Assembly (NCBI GenBank): GCA_012934845.2
Contig: WNNJ02002631.1
Span: 162,743 to 226,742, forward strand
Length of the DNA stretch: 64,000 bases
Reading direction: 5' to 3'
From: Pomphorhynchus laevis
Lineage: Eukaryota > Acanthocephala > Palaeacanthocephala > Echinorhynchida > Pomphorhynchidae
The notes beneath the pieces were generated by a model, which saw only the letters and a list, made by a program, of their open reading frames with translations, had not been told where the DNA came from and ran no database searches. Position numbers and translations under genes: made by a program. Positions 55,801 to 64,000 of the stretch are shown here, in pieces. Each line of letters opens with the position of its first letter. Position 1 is the stretch's first letter.

Positions 55801-58764
55801 AAGGAAAGACGAAATTATTTTTGATATTTCGCTAACTATTGTTAGCATCTTCAGAAAATTACCTCAATAGTTAATACTGATCCATTATTTATAAAGAATT
55901 ATTGGAGCTGGATCAAAGAAAAGCGGAAATTATTTTTGATATTTCCCTAACTTCTGTAAGCATCTTAGTGGTAATTTTCTGAAGATGCTAACAGAAGTTA
56001 GCGAAATATCAAAAATAATTTCCGCTTTTCTTTGATCCAGCTCTAATAATTAATATCATCTTTAGAAAATTTTGTAATTTCTGATGATGCTAACAGAAGT
56101 TAGCAAAATATCAAAAATAACTTTCTCTTTTCTTTGGTCCAACTCCAATAATTATTTATCAATAATGGATCAGTATCAGCTATAAAAACAATATTTATCA
56201 ACTATAAACTGATTTTTAAAATAAAAATGAGTTTTTATGAATTGATTAATAAATAATAGACGATGTATCAGAATACATCTGAAGTACTGATCTACATCAG
56301 AAGTTCTGTACTATCAAAGTCCTTTAACTCGTAATCCTAAATTGCTCCATGTTAATGTAAATCTACATTAGATAAATAATTATTGGAGCTGGATCAAAGA
56401 AATGAGGAAATTATGTTTGATATTTCGCTAATTTCTGTTAGCATCTTCAGAAAATTACCTCAATAGTTGATAATGATCCATTATTGATAAAGAATTATTG
56501 GAGCTGGATCAAAGCAAAGAGGAAATTATGTTTGATATTTCGCAAACTTCTGTTAGCATCATCAGAAATTACAAAATTTTCTAAAGATGATATTAATTAT
56601 TGGAGCTGGATCAAATAAAAGAGGAAATTATTTTTGATATTTCGCAAACTTCTGTTAACATCTTCAGAAAATTACATTGTAATCATTAATCTATTTTCGA
56701 CTAAACTATCAACAATATTCATCTAGCAACGGTCGCAAATTGCAGACACGAAAGAAACGAGACTAATTATATTTCAAGACAAGAACCGACAAGAATATTT
56801 AACTCTTCTCCTTCGATTAAAAATGATATATAACGCACGTTCTTTGATTTCCGATGCAGTTGTCTGTTAAGCAAACCGACTCAGACGAAGGAAGGTGTAC
56901 ATGCGAAATAAAGCAGCAGATTTACAATATAACAAAAGATAAGAAAAGTTAGCGAGATATCAAAAATAATTTCGTCTTTCCTTTGATCTACTTTAATAAT
57001 TATTTATCAACAATGGATCAGTATTAACTGTTTAAAAATTAACTATTTACTATTTGTAAATTTTATCTTCTATTCGAATAAATTGATGATTATAATAATC
57101 TAGCCTTTTGAAATACTAGTCTATTAATGGTTAATTTATAGAAAAATGCTACTAAAAATGTTTTGTAGAAATTTTAGTTTTTATCAAAACAAACAAATTA
57201 GGAAAATTTCATGTTTTCAGAAAAATTAATTATCAAAAAATTACATATAAATTATTATTATTTTTGGTTAATTTTATTCAACCCTCCTCTTTTAGGATGG
57301 TTGACCGGATCTTTATTACATCATCCCCAGAAGCAAACTGCGTATAGTATAAGGCTGGTAAAAGATAAATTTTACAAGAGCAAAATCGACGAGTTAAAAC
57401 TAATATGCGAAAGTGAGAGCAGCATATGTTGCAACTCAGTCAAAGATGCATCAGCATGGCTATTATCGAAATATACTCCTAATCCAACAGCGGTTTGTCT
57501 TTGTGAAAACGCCTTTAACACTATAAATTGTCTGACATGCCAAAAAGGTAGCTACCGTCTATAAGACATAATAATATAGTATAATACAGGAGAGCGAAGA
57601 ATCTCACAAAAATATGTTGCTCAGTATATATTGAACCATGTTTTAAAAAACTACCAAGTGGAGTAATATTTGAGCGATCTATTACAGCATTGGATCATAA
57701 TGCAAGACTTTATATTCAGTGGTATGTTAGGGGATAAATCGCAGCGGTTCTCAATTCAGTCATATGGATCCATCTAACAATACTTCTAATCCCTTCCAAT
57801 AAAACAAGAAACGGAAATAGCTAGATGAACGAATATCTCGTTTTGAGCGCTCTACGTTTTATGTGATTGTGCTGGCATCCATTGGAGAATTTTGTAAAAA
57901 TCCTCCTATGTGGAAATAACCATTATGTTTATATAAATTATCATAAATAAAAATGAAAAATAAAAACAAGTTGTTAACACAATTTAATAAATTTGAATAA
58001 AATTTGTTTTATTCCAGAATATTTTTGTTTTATTTAAATAGTTAAATATGTGCCTAAAGTAACTTTTATACATTATATGCTTACAGACTTTGGTATGTTT
58101 CAACGCTAGATATTGCAAATAATTTTTAAATTAAATATAAAAATATTGTATCTTTTATAACTATAGATATTTTAATATTTTTGATAATCGACTGTTGTAT
58201 GTAAACATCAGATGCTACTTGTAACTAGCGAAATATAAGAATAATTTATGTAAAATTCAAGATTTTATAAATGGATCAAAATCAGTTATTTTTAATTAAA
58301 AACTACCTTTCGAAGAATAAGTAGAAAAAGAAAAATGAATAAATGAATAAATTAATGAATTAATGAATTAATTAATGAATAAATCAATAGATTAGTCTCG
58401 CATCAAAACGCCGTTCAGAATATTGCTAAACACTATGTTTAGACATAATATACTCAATACAAATAACGAATATATTTGATAGTATAAGATCAAAAATACT
58501 GACTATTCGAAAATGTCTGTTCGTATTTGTTTTTGATTAATCATAATTGAAGACAGCCATTAACAAAACACTTACGCGAACGGAAAACAGCGCGATTAGT
58601 AATGCTCCCGAGTCCGACAACATATGGGCGGAATCGGCGACAAGGGCAACAGACCTAGTTAAAAAACCACTTATGATTTCAACAACAAAAAATAGCATCG
58701 TAAGAGATAGCATGAATATTAGTTTGCATGTCTTGCTAAAGCATCGATGCTGCATCCGGTCCAT
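49652..58764 (-). CDS. Zinc transporter, SLC30/CDF family, ZnT1-like (7 exons)
   Basis: Cation diffusion facilitator predicted to move Zn2+ out of the cytosol, likely at the plasma membrane like ZnT1. Exons on the minus strand: 58764-58576, 53092-52870, 52334-52068, 51271-51130, 51084-51041, 50991-50909, 49858-49652. They total 1155 nt (384 residues plus stop), and every junction phase agrees. Metal sites are H47/D51 in TM2 (HMLSD) and H238/D242 in TM5 (HVFND). A His-rich loop (GHGHHHHHHNHH) lies at residues 138-149, and the cytosolic C-terminal fold is present (VNGVVDIHDLQIWQL, GIHSTTIQPEF). Five introns have GT-AG ends. The intron 2 acceptor lacks AG. Intron 1 (5.5 kb) carries a LINE and repeats. 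The gene could be intact or newly damaged. Confidence 0.88.
50140..50310 (-). pseudogene. LINE A5 scrap (RT C-terminal region) in ZnT intron 6
   Basis: The minus strand reads FSLDLFVQDKIRSCNLRRVR and SSLDFNSPKSSPL, matching LSLKPFVRDKV...LR-IRRxxDF of family A. Only about 170 bp. Confidence 0.5.
50909..50991 (-). CDS. ZnT1-like exon 6
   Basis: Encodes LKESVMILLQTVPTHI and QLQEKLLAT, the family-typical join of TM6 to the C-terminal domain. Acceptor GGCAG, donor GTAAGT. Confidence 0.88.
51041..51084 (-). CDS. ZnT1-like exon 5 (44 nt micro-exon)
   Basis: Encodes SLMMVTLIVSFTAPL (TM6 end). Ends at donor GTAGGT. Followed by a 49-nt intron (50992-51040). Confidence 0.8.
51130..51271 (-). CDS. ZnT1-like exon 4
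   Basis: Follows acceptor TTTCAG. Encodes AGQMNMRGVILHVFNDALGS (TM5, second zinc site) to FDPIM. A 45-nt intron (51085-51129, GTATCT...TATAG) follows. Confidence 0.85.
51340..51650. repeat. Minisatellite in ZnT intron 3, unit about 48 bp
   Basis: About six units with GGTTTATTTGGCGTAATAAT followed by A-rich AAAAAGAGAAATAATAATAA. Starts are near 51341, 51404, 51451, 51501, 51548 and 51596. Confidence 0.8.
52068..52334 (-). CDS. ZnT1-like exon 3 (His-rich loop)
   Basis: Encodes GHGHHHHHHNHH and a Cys/His-rich loop to residue 226, ending at donor GTATAA. The open frame is uninterrupted. The start is placed by frame; the preceding bases read TTTCG, not CAG. Confidence 0.75.
52870..53092 (-). CDS. 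ZnT1-like exon 2
   Basis: Residues 64-137. Starts ISKRKSSKNTYGW after acceptor AAAG and contains TM3 and TM4 (YGWVRAEILGALVNAVFL). Ends VLQ plus one base before donor GTAATT. Confidence 0.88.
53307..55650 (+). mobile_element. LINE C3, young CR1-like copy in ZnT intron 1
   Basis: Plus strand, opposite to the host gene. 5'-truncated in the endonuclease (TTCAAGTTGTAG at 53307) and ending in a (TAA)n tail near 55650. Nearly identical to C2 over 2.3 kb. It lies within a copy of the repeat cluster that follows it (GATCCA on the left, ATTGATAAATAATTATTGG on the right). Confidence 0.85.
53394..55566 (+). pseudogene. LINE C3 ORF2 (linker and RT), one frame change
   Basis: Frame 53394-54821 has ARWFDTELATAMKARDF, NYRPVSITCLCCRMLKRII, SEQHGFRKGYSTVTNLLA, FFDFSKAFDRVDH (motif A), LQGSVLSPLLF (motif B) and LLYADDLKIW (catalytic). 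One extra T near 54797 (GTTCAAACTG against GTCAAACTG in C2) shifts the frame into 54850-55566, which contains the complete C-terminal domain (SRLLYAAPCVYP, LHRATKLAPQLKFLSYPDRL, SLWNRLGESTV). With its 5' half missing it cannot be autonomous. Confidence 0.85.
55655..57015. repeat. Cluster of about nine direct and inverted repeats with hammerhead-like cores
   Basis: The unit (~110-120 bp) has ATTATTGGAG(C/T)TGGATCAAAG, AATTATTTTTGATATTTCGC and TTAGCATCTTCAGAAAATTAC. GGATCAAA landmarks on the plus strand are near 55674, 55795, 55908, 56386, 56500 and 56604; inverted ones are near 56028, 56137 and 56982. 55905-56043 forms one long palindrome. On the complementary strand the unit reads CTGAAGATGCTAACagaaGTTAGCGAAATATC. 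Confidence 0.8.
57211..57564 (+). CDS. Unassigned ORF (117 aa), possibly part of an unknown element
   Basis: Open frame on the strand opposite the ZnT gene within its intron 1. The first 30 residues are AT-rich hydrophobic. Then come GWLTGSLLHHPQKQTAYSIR, a lysine-rich stretch and a cysteine-rich C-terminus (CCNSV, CLCENAF, CLTCQKG). Downstream, to about 57740, PCFKKLPSGVIFERSI in another frame suggests the coding region was longer. No family recognised. Confidence 0.3.
   Translation: MFSEKLIIKKLHINYYYFWLILFNPPLLGWLTGSLLHHPQKQTAYSIRLVKDKFYKSKIDELKLICESESSICCNSVKDASAWLLSKYTPNPTAVCLCENAFNTINCLTCQKGSYRL
57741..58570. other. AT-rich intron sequence, nothing seen
   Basis: Part of ZnT intron 1. 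Short ATGAATAAAT runs near 58335-58385; no other structure noticed. Confidence 0.4.
58576..58764 (-). CDS. ZnT1-like exon 1
   Basis: Residues 1-63. Contains TM1 and TM2 with the HMLSD zinc site. It ends FSVR followed by donor GTAAGT. The ATG is the only one before TM1 in frame that gives the usual short N-terminus. Confidence 0.85.
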
Positions 58765-59379
58765 TTTACCAACAGTACAATCTAGAAGTTTAATAGAATC
58801 ACTTGAAGTTTAGAGATGAATTGGTTGCTGGAAACAACGTAAAAACTAACAATGAACACATATCGAAATTACGTCATTTGTAAAAAATTCCAAGGTCTAA
58901 CGATATGATGGTTTATGTAGAACAAAACCATATTGTTTGTAAAACTGTTCTGTTTCATGATAGTAAGATTAACATGAATACCAAAGTAGTTAGCATAAGA
59001 AACCGACTTAATAGTACTGTTTTTTTTTCAACTTTTGTTTAAAACAATAGCAAATTTCTATAACCAATCATTAATTTAAAATTGTTGAATATATTTCTAT
59101 TGTAGACTTGATACCAAATGATGGTTTTATTCAGTAATCTATTATTAAATAAATACAAGGAAACAAGGTAACAAACATAAGTAATGTTCACATTATCCAC
59201 TAGCATAACACTCTCCCCTTCCCCATTTGTAATCATCCAAATACTTGGGAGATTTCTTATTTCGTTCGCTTCTCTTCAACAGTGGTTCCTCGTTATTGTC
59301 TGCATTCGGCACGTGTTGATCGTTGAACGACGATTCGTTAATGTACTCATCTTGGGGAATATACTATTTCGCCTCAGCA

Positions 59380-61200
59380 ACTGATTCATTATAATAAAAG
59401 GGAGAATGAAGACTTCCATTCGAATCCATTCGACTTTCTTCGCTTACCTCCAGCGTTTCTCCCGCAACATCTGCAGATCTATCAGCTTGATCTTGGGGAT
59501 ATCGAGCTAGCTTTCTGACGGACACATTAACTTCTTTACCATTAGCTGTTTGAACTAGAGCATAATGGCCATTGGTCTGTAAAAAATTTACTTTAGAACA
59601 TGGTGGATCACTTTTTGTATAAGGATCATGGACGATCATGAGGGGTCTCTCCTGTAGCAGTGCACTACATCGTCCTCAAGGCAGATAGGACAACCGGCGG
59701 AACAAATTCCCAATCATTTTTTGACTTCTTAGCGGTGCGTAAAGCGATTTGAATGGTTTTCCAGAAAATTCCTACGTAACGTTCGGTCTGTCCATTACAT
59801 CGTGGAATGTGAATGGTACTTCGACTACAACTGATTTCCCGAGAGTTGAGATAATGACGAACTTCAGTATATTGGAAGCATGATCCTTGATCGCTATGTA
59901 TGCTGGATGGATAACCGAAAATACTAAAGATACGATTTAGTGCGTCGATCACAGACAAGGACGAACAATTCGGACACTGAATAGCGAACGGAAATCTCAA
60001 AAATTCGTCAATAACACACCAAAGGTAGCGATTCTTGGCTTGGATCAAAGTGGGCCTTGAAAATCAATACTTAATCTTTCGAAAGGTTGCGCTGCCTTGA
60101 TAATATGTGTTGGAACTGGTTTAAAAAAGCGTGGCTACAACTCTGCACACACAAGACAGGATGAAGTGACATTTACGACGTCTTTCTTGTCATATGGCAA
60201 ATTATGTGAGCGGACATAATGCAACAATCTGGCTATTCAGGGATGACACAGGCTTTCGTGTATGTATCTCAATTCTCCAGTACAGCCGCTAGTTGCACAT
60301 GTAATTCTTGACATTGCATCATCTGCTTTGTTGGCCTTGCCTGGTCTATATATAATTGCAAACTTGTACGGCACCAATTCTAATCTCCAACGAGCAACCT
60401 TGTCGTTTTTTATTCGGTTTGCTAAATTCTGATTGAACATAAAGGCAACAGATCTCTGATCAGTAATCACGTCGAAAATTCTGCCCATCAGAAAGTGTTT
60501 TCAATGTTTAAGGGCTTCCACTATAGCAAAAGCCTCTTTTTCGACGCTTGACTGTCGTAATGATGATTTAGGTAAGCTTCGCGAATAAAAAGCGATTGGC
60601 TGATCATCCTGACTGAAAACAGCGTCAATGGATGAATAAGAAACGTCGGTTTCTACCGTCAATTGAAGGTCTGGATTGTAAGCGCAAATAAATATATTAG
60701 AAATTTATATCTTCAGTTCCTTTATTCTCTAAATGATACTCTGATCTGAGGTAAATTGGCTACAATCAGCCAAAGGTCGAATTTTCGTCGAAAAGGCGGG
60801 AATTCATTTGGCATAATAAGCCAGTAATCCCAAAAGTCGCTTAAAAGTTGTGTTATTTTCAGGAATATGATATGACATAAGAGGACGAATACGATCGGTA
60901 TCAGGCTTCACACAACTTTGAAAATTGTATACCCAAATAAGTTGAGTTTGGTTTTTCGAAGATTTGATTTCTCTTCCGCAAGCTTGATATTCAATTTATG
61001 GATGACGTCGACGAATTTGGTGAATCCTATGTCATGTTCGTTATAATCGTAACCGCAAATAATGATGTCGTCCAAATAGAAGAACACTCCTTCCAATTTG
61101 TACTCTTCGATAATCTTGTTTATGACGTGTTGGAATACTGAAACTGCATTACTTAATCCGAATGGTAGTGTATGATATTTGGGTTGGTTGTATGTATGCA
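59380..61200 (-). mobile_element. Gypsy-type LTR element pol fossil
   Basis: Minus-strand pol in order: RT (about 61200-60910: YHTLPFGLSNAVSVFQHVI, YLDDIIICG), RNase H (about 60650-60310: ITDQRSVAFMF, IIYRPGKANKADD) and integrase (about 60060-59665: CVIDEFLRFPFAI, SIHSDQGSCFQY, RSTIHIPRCNGQTERYVG). A tail follows to about 59380. Related to the Mag-like element at 7-11 kb but clearly a different subfamily. No LTRs found; broken, with several breaks; older. Confidence 0.8.
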
Positions 61201-61459
61201 ACTGTATTATTTCAATACATTACAGCCAAATATAAAAAATTACTGTCGATTATAAAAATAACAAATATATTTTTATATTTGCAAATATACTGCATTTATA
61301 AATACAAAACCCTTCAAGTGATATCGCTCTTTACCAGTTTTATGAATGAGTAAATTTTATGTAACATATGATCAATTAGAGTAATCAAACTTTTAAGGTA
61401 ATTTTGTAAAAGATAATTTATAATTTTGAAGGAGAGTGAAACCATTCCGCGTGAATTTC

Positions 61460-61541
61460 TTGTAAAACATGTAAGCCAGACGCGAAAGAATGACGAATAC
61501 CGTTTCGTCATTCTTTCGCGTCTGGCTTACATGCTTTACAA
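61460..61541. repeat. Inverted repeat, 38-bp arms, one mismatch
   Basis: Arms 61460-61497 and 61504-61541 are complementary at 37 of 38 positions with a 6-nt loop. The arms contain AAGCCAGACGCGAAAGAATG and are much GC-richer than the AT-rich flanks. Confidence 0.85.
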
Positions 61542-63180
61542 TTTATAATTTGTAATTTATAATTAATATATAACTTATTTAATTTATTTGCACTGCAGTC
61601 AAGCTAAAATCTTTCAGTAGACAAGTATATTAATAGCAATTTGGCTAAACAATTTGCTTTATTTCTCCTTGAATAAACGTTTGATGTAAAAGCTAAGGTT
61701 TTTGTTGATTAAGATAATACATAATTGATATATCTTTTAATATACTTACTCAAACTACAATTAAACATAAGTGTTTAATTCTAATTAAAGGTATAAGACT
61801 ATAATTAAACTTATAATAAAATAGCATTTATATGTACTCATTATTCCATCCCGAGGGCATATACGTTTCTGAACAGAGTAGTCACAAATATATAATAAAA
61901 CAATTAATTGTTGAAAATTTAAATATTTTTTATACAAAATTTAAAATTGAAATAAAATAAAAACGTTTCATTTATTAGCATATTGAGTTATTTCGATATA
62001 CAAATAAAATTTAAAACGAAATACGCGTTGTCTAGCACATTAATCTCAGTTTTCTTTCTAAATAGACTTTTGATATAAATATAAGGTTTTGTATTTTAAT
62101 AATAAAATTGATATTGCCAATCATTTGCATACAACCAGTGAACTCCTTACTAAGAGTTGAATTTTGCATAAAATCTGTAAAATATTATAAATACAATTTT
62201 GTTTTTAATATTTAAATATTAAATTGTTTTTTAAGTAAATATAAATTAAACATTTTCTTTATATTAAATTTAAAATAATTCGTCAAGTCAAATAATTAAG
62301 CGACGATATTTTGCAAAAATGTTAAATACGAATTTAATACGCAAACTAATCAGCAATTAGTATTACAATATAATAATTACATATATGGATGAAGATAATG
62401 TTATGCTGAGATTATTTTTGAAATTATATTACTGAAAAGAAAACTTGAACCAGTTTTCTTGTTTGATTTTATTATTTACGAATGCATGTCAAATATATAT
62501 TATTTTTGTAGCGACTATTTATTTTATTCTTATTTAAAGGGTTAAGGATGATTTCATTTTAATTTTTTAACAAAAGTTAAAAATGTAATTTTTGTAAAAA
62601 TATTATAATTTATATAATATTTCAGCTACAAATATCATTTTCAAGACAAAGTTAGACAATTTAATAAAATATGTTTATATTCATAAATACGCAAACTAAT
62701 CAGCAATTAGTATTACAATATAATTTCCAACATCACACAAACAACACAACTCGGTGTTTCTTCAGTAGACAAAAAATGTTGATTAATAGGAATTTATCTT
62801 AACGAATTTTAGAATTAAAATAATTTTTAAAATCGTTGGTTTTATTACAAGAAGGCGATGAAACATGAATATTTATTTGATTACAAAAATCCAATATTTC
62901 GAGGGCACTACGGCACGTCATCTTCAGGGTTGTATATTATTTTATCTCACAAACGTCTTTGAAAAAAATTTCTTTGGTTTTAAAAAATTCTTTGTTTTAA
63001 AAGGATACATTTAATGAATATGTTGGATGAATATACAACAGATGCTATACTATTTATTTGCTATAATTTAGAATTTTATATAATTATTTTTCTTTTTATT
63101 TTATACTACTATTTATTTTAGGTTAAACTGCTTTATAACGAATTTTAATATTTGTATGTAGCTACAACATATGTAATAAA
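61542..63180. other. AT-rich DNA with one 39-bp direct repeat; no gene seen
   Basis: Identical 39-bp copies starting AATACGCAAACTAATC lie at 62336-62374 and 62686-62724, 350 bp apart. Otherwise no coding or RNA signal seen. Confidence 0.5.
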
Positions 63181-63189
63181 ATGATTTAA

Positions 63190-63301
63190 GTATATGATAA
63201 TATATGATCGTATCATATTATATGAATATATCTCATGTAGTGTAATTTATCTCATATACTGTTATTTATCTCATATACTCTCATATACTGTAATATATCT
63301 C
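63190..63301. repeat. Short minisatellite (TATCTCATATACTGT-like)
   Basis: About five imperfect units of roughly 20-23 bp containing TATCTCAT(A/G)TACTGT, running up to the start of the A6 ORF1. Confidence 0.6.
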
Positions 63302-64000
63302 ATGTACTGCGGATTCTGTGCGGCGAAACAAATCAGCTTCTTAATAAAACGATTAGAGCAATTGGAAATGGCATCGCAGCATGATCGAATTTCTCAAATT
63401 TCTAATAAATCTACTGAGACAGTGAAGGAGCCGCAAATTGTATCGCAGCAAGATGGATTTTGTCAAGTTTATGATAAATCTACCGAGACAGTGACGGAGC
63501 CGCAAATTGCTACAACTAATGTATTTTCACTCCCCGACACCCCACGTCCCGTCCTTCCCGTCTCGTCTCTCAATACCTTGCATCCATCAATCAAAATCAC
63601 ATCCACCAACCTCCACTATCCTTCCACCCATAACCTTTACTCACATCGCTTGCCACCCTCTTTATTATCATTATCCTCTATGTCTCCCGTCGTCAAACCA
63701 AATCCCTCCAAATCATCAACTACCAGCTCTTCTATCGTGATCTCACCTACTCACGTCAGTCGTCCTCCTTTACGGAAGCGCTTTGCTTCTCGCGATCGTT
63801 GCGTCATTGTCACTAATATCACGCCTTCTAACTCCTTATCTCCACAAGCACGTCTAGACTACGATGTTTCCGCCTTCAGATCCATCCTCTCGTCTATTGT
63901 CCCTGCGGATAAACCTTTCTTTTTAAAGGACATTTCTCCTGTCGCATTTATCCGTCTAAACAAATCTTCTCAATCTAATCCTTCCCAGCCCCCTCTCCTA
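63302..64000 (+). CDS. LINE A6 ORF1, unbroken 5' part, continues past window
   Basis: From ATG 63302 the frame is open for 233 codons to the window end. It starts MYCGFCAAKQISFLIKRLEQ: a CxxC like the end of the PHD-like finger in the B and C ORF1s, followed by a short coiled-coil-like helix. A duplicated segment (NKSTETVKEPQIV / DKSTETVTEPQIA) and a Ser/Pro-rich linker follow. Then come RDRCVIVTNITPS, YDVSAFRSIL and VAFIRLNKSSQS, the family ORF1 domain. As the only undamaged A-family ORF here, it may belong to a young element. Earlier CxxC exon-like sequence may precede the ATG. Confidence 0.75.
   Translation, partial: MYCGFCAAKQISFLIKRLEQLEMASQHDRISQISNKSTETVKEPQIVSQQDGFCQVYDKSTETVTEPQIATTNVFSLPDTPRPVLPVSSLNTLHPSIKITSTNLHYPSTHNLYSHRLPPSLLSLSSMSPVVKPNPSKSSTTSSSIVISPTHVSRPPLRKRFASRDRCVIVTNITPSNSLSPQARLDYDVSAFRSILSSIVPADKPFFLKDISPVAFIRLNKSSQSNPSQPPLL

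Overview
This is a window of invertebrate metazoan nuclear DNA. It is AT-rich, packed with non-LTR retrotransposons (LINEs) and contains one spliced animal gene with 45-49 nt micro-introns. I cannot name the species. Nothing bacterial (operons, Shine-Dalgarno sites, CRISPR, IS elements) is present. Only one host gene is convincing: a seven-exon minus-strand zinc transporter of the SLC30/CDF family (ZnT1-like), 49652-58764. Its exon phases all agree and both HxxxD metal sites are kept, but the acceptor before exon 3 is not a normal AG.

Almost everything from 1 to 39760 is LINE sequence, nested and broken. I use working family names. A is an L2-like lineage: A1 1-3541 minus, A2 14303-16905 plus, A3 33266-37030 plus, A4 37742-39760 plus, A5 a scrap at 50140-50310, A6 from 63302 to the window end. 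B, C and D are CR1-like. B lies at 6430-13990 minus, 16968-17633 plus, 17704-19703 minus and 20190-24602 plus (nearly full length). C lies at 25391-28010 plus, 28131-31072 minus and 53307-55650 plus, and its copies are almost identical, so it was active recently. D is older: 24640-25390, an inverted piece 28011-28130, and 31073-33265. E (3560-5815) is another LINE. F is an older LINE whose RT is split into three pieces by two B insertions. A compact Mag-like Gypsy element with 76-78 bp LTRs and a 5-bp target duplication (7000-10884) sits inside the first B element.

From 39760 to 49650 the DNA is very AT-rich. It holds a tandem duplication, several hairpins, remnants of a Penelope-like element resembling the Naiad type (41110-43480) interrupted by a Gypsy integrase fragment and an RTE-like scrap, a diverged ~92-bp satellite (44650-45930), one small secreted-looking ORF, and a homogeneous 199-bp satellite of 14 units (46765-49545) ending about 100 bp beyond the zinc-transporter stop codon.

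Inside and beyond the transporter gene are a LINE scrap, a minisatellite, the youngest C copy, and a cluster of direct and inverted repeats with hammerhead-like cores (55655-57015) in intron 1. A second, decayed Gypsy element lies at 59380-61200 minus, then about 2 kb of featureless AT-rich DNA with one strong palindrome, then the unbroken 5' end of an A-family ORF1 running off the window.

The LINE copies encode their own mobilisation proteins: ORF1 RNA-binding proteins, and ORF2 endonuclease plus reverse transcriptase. No cooperating host pathway can be read here beyond zinc export or sequestration by the ZnT1-like protein.
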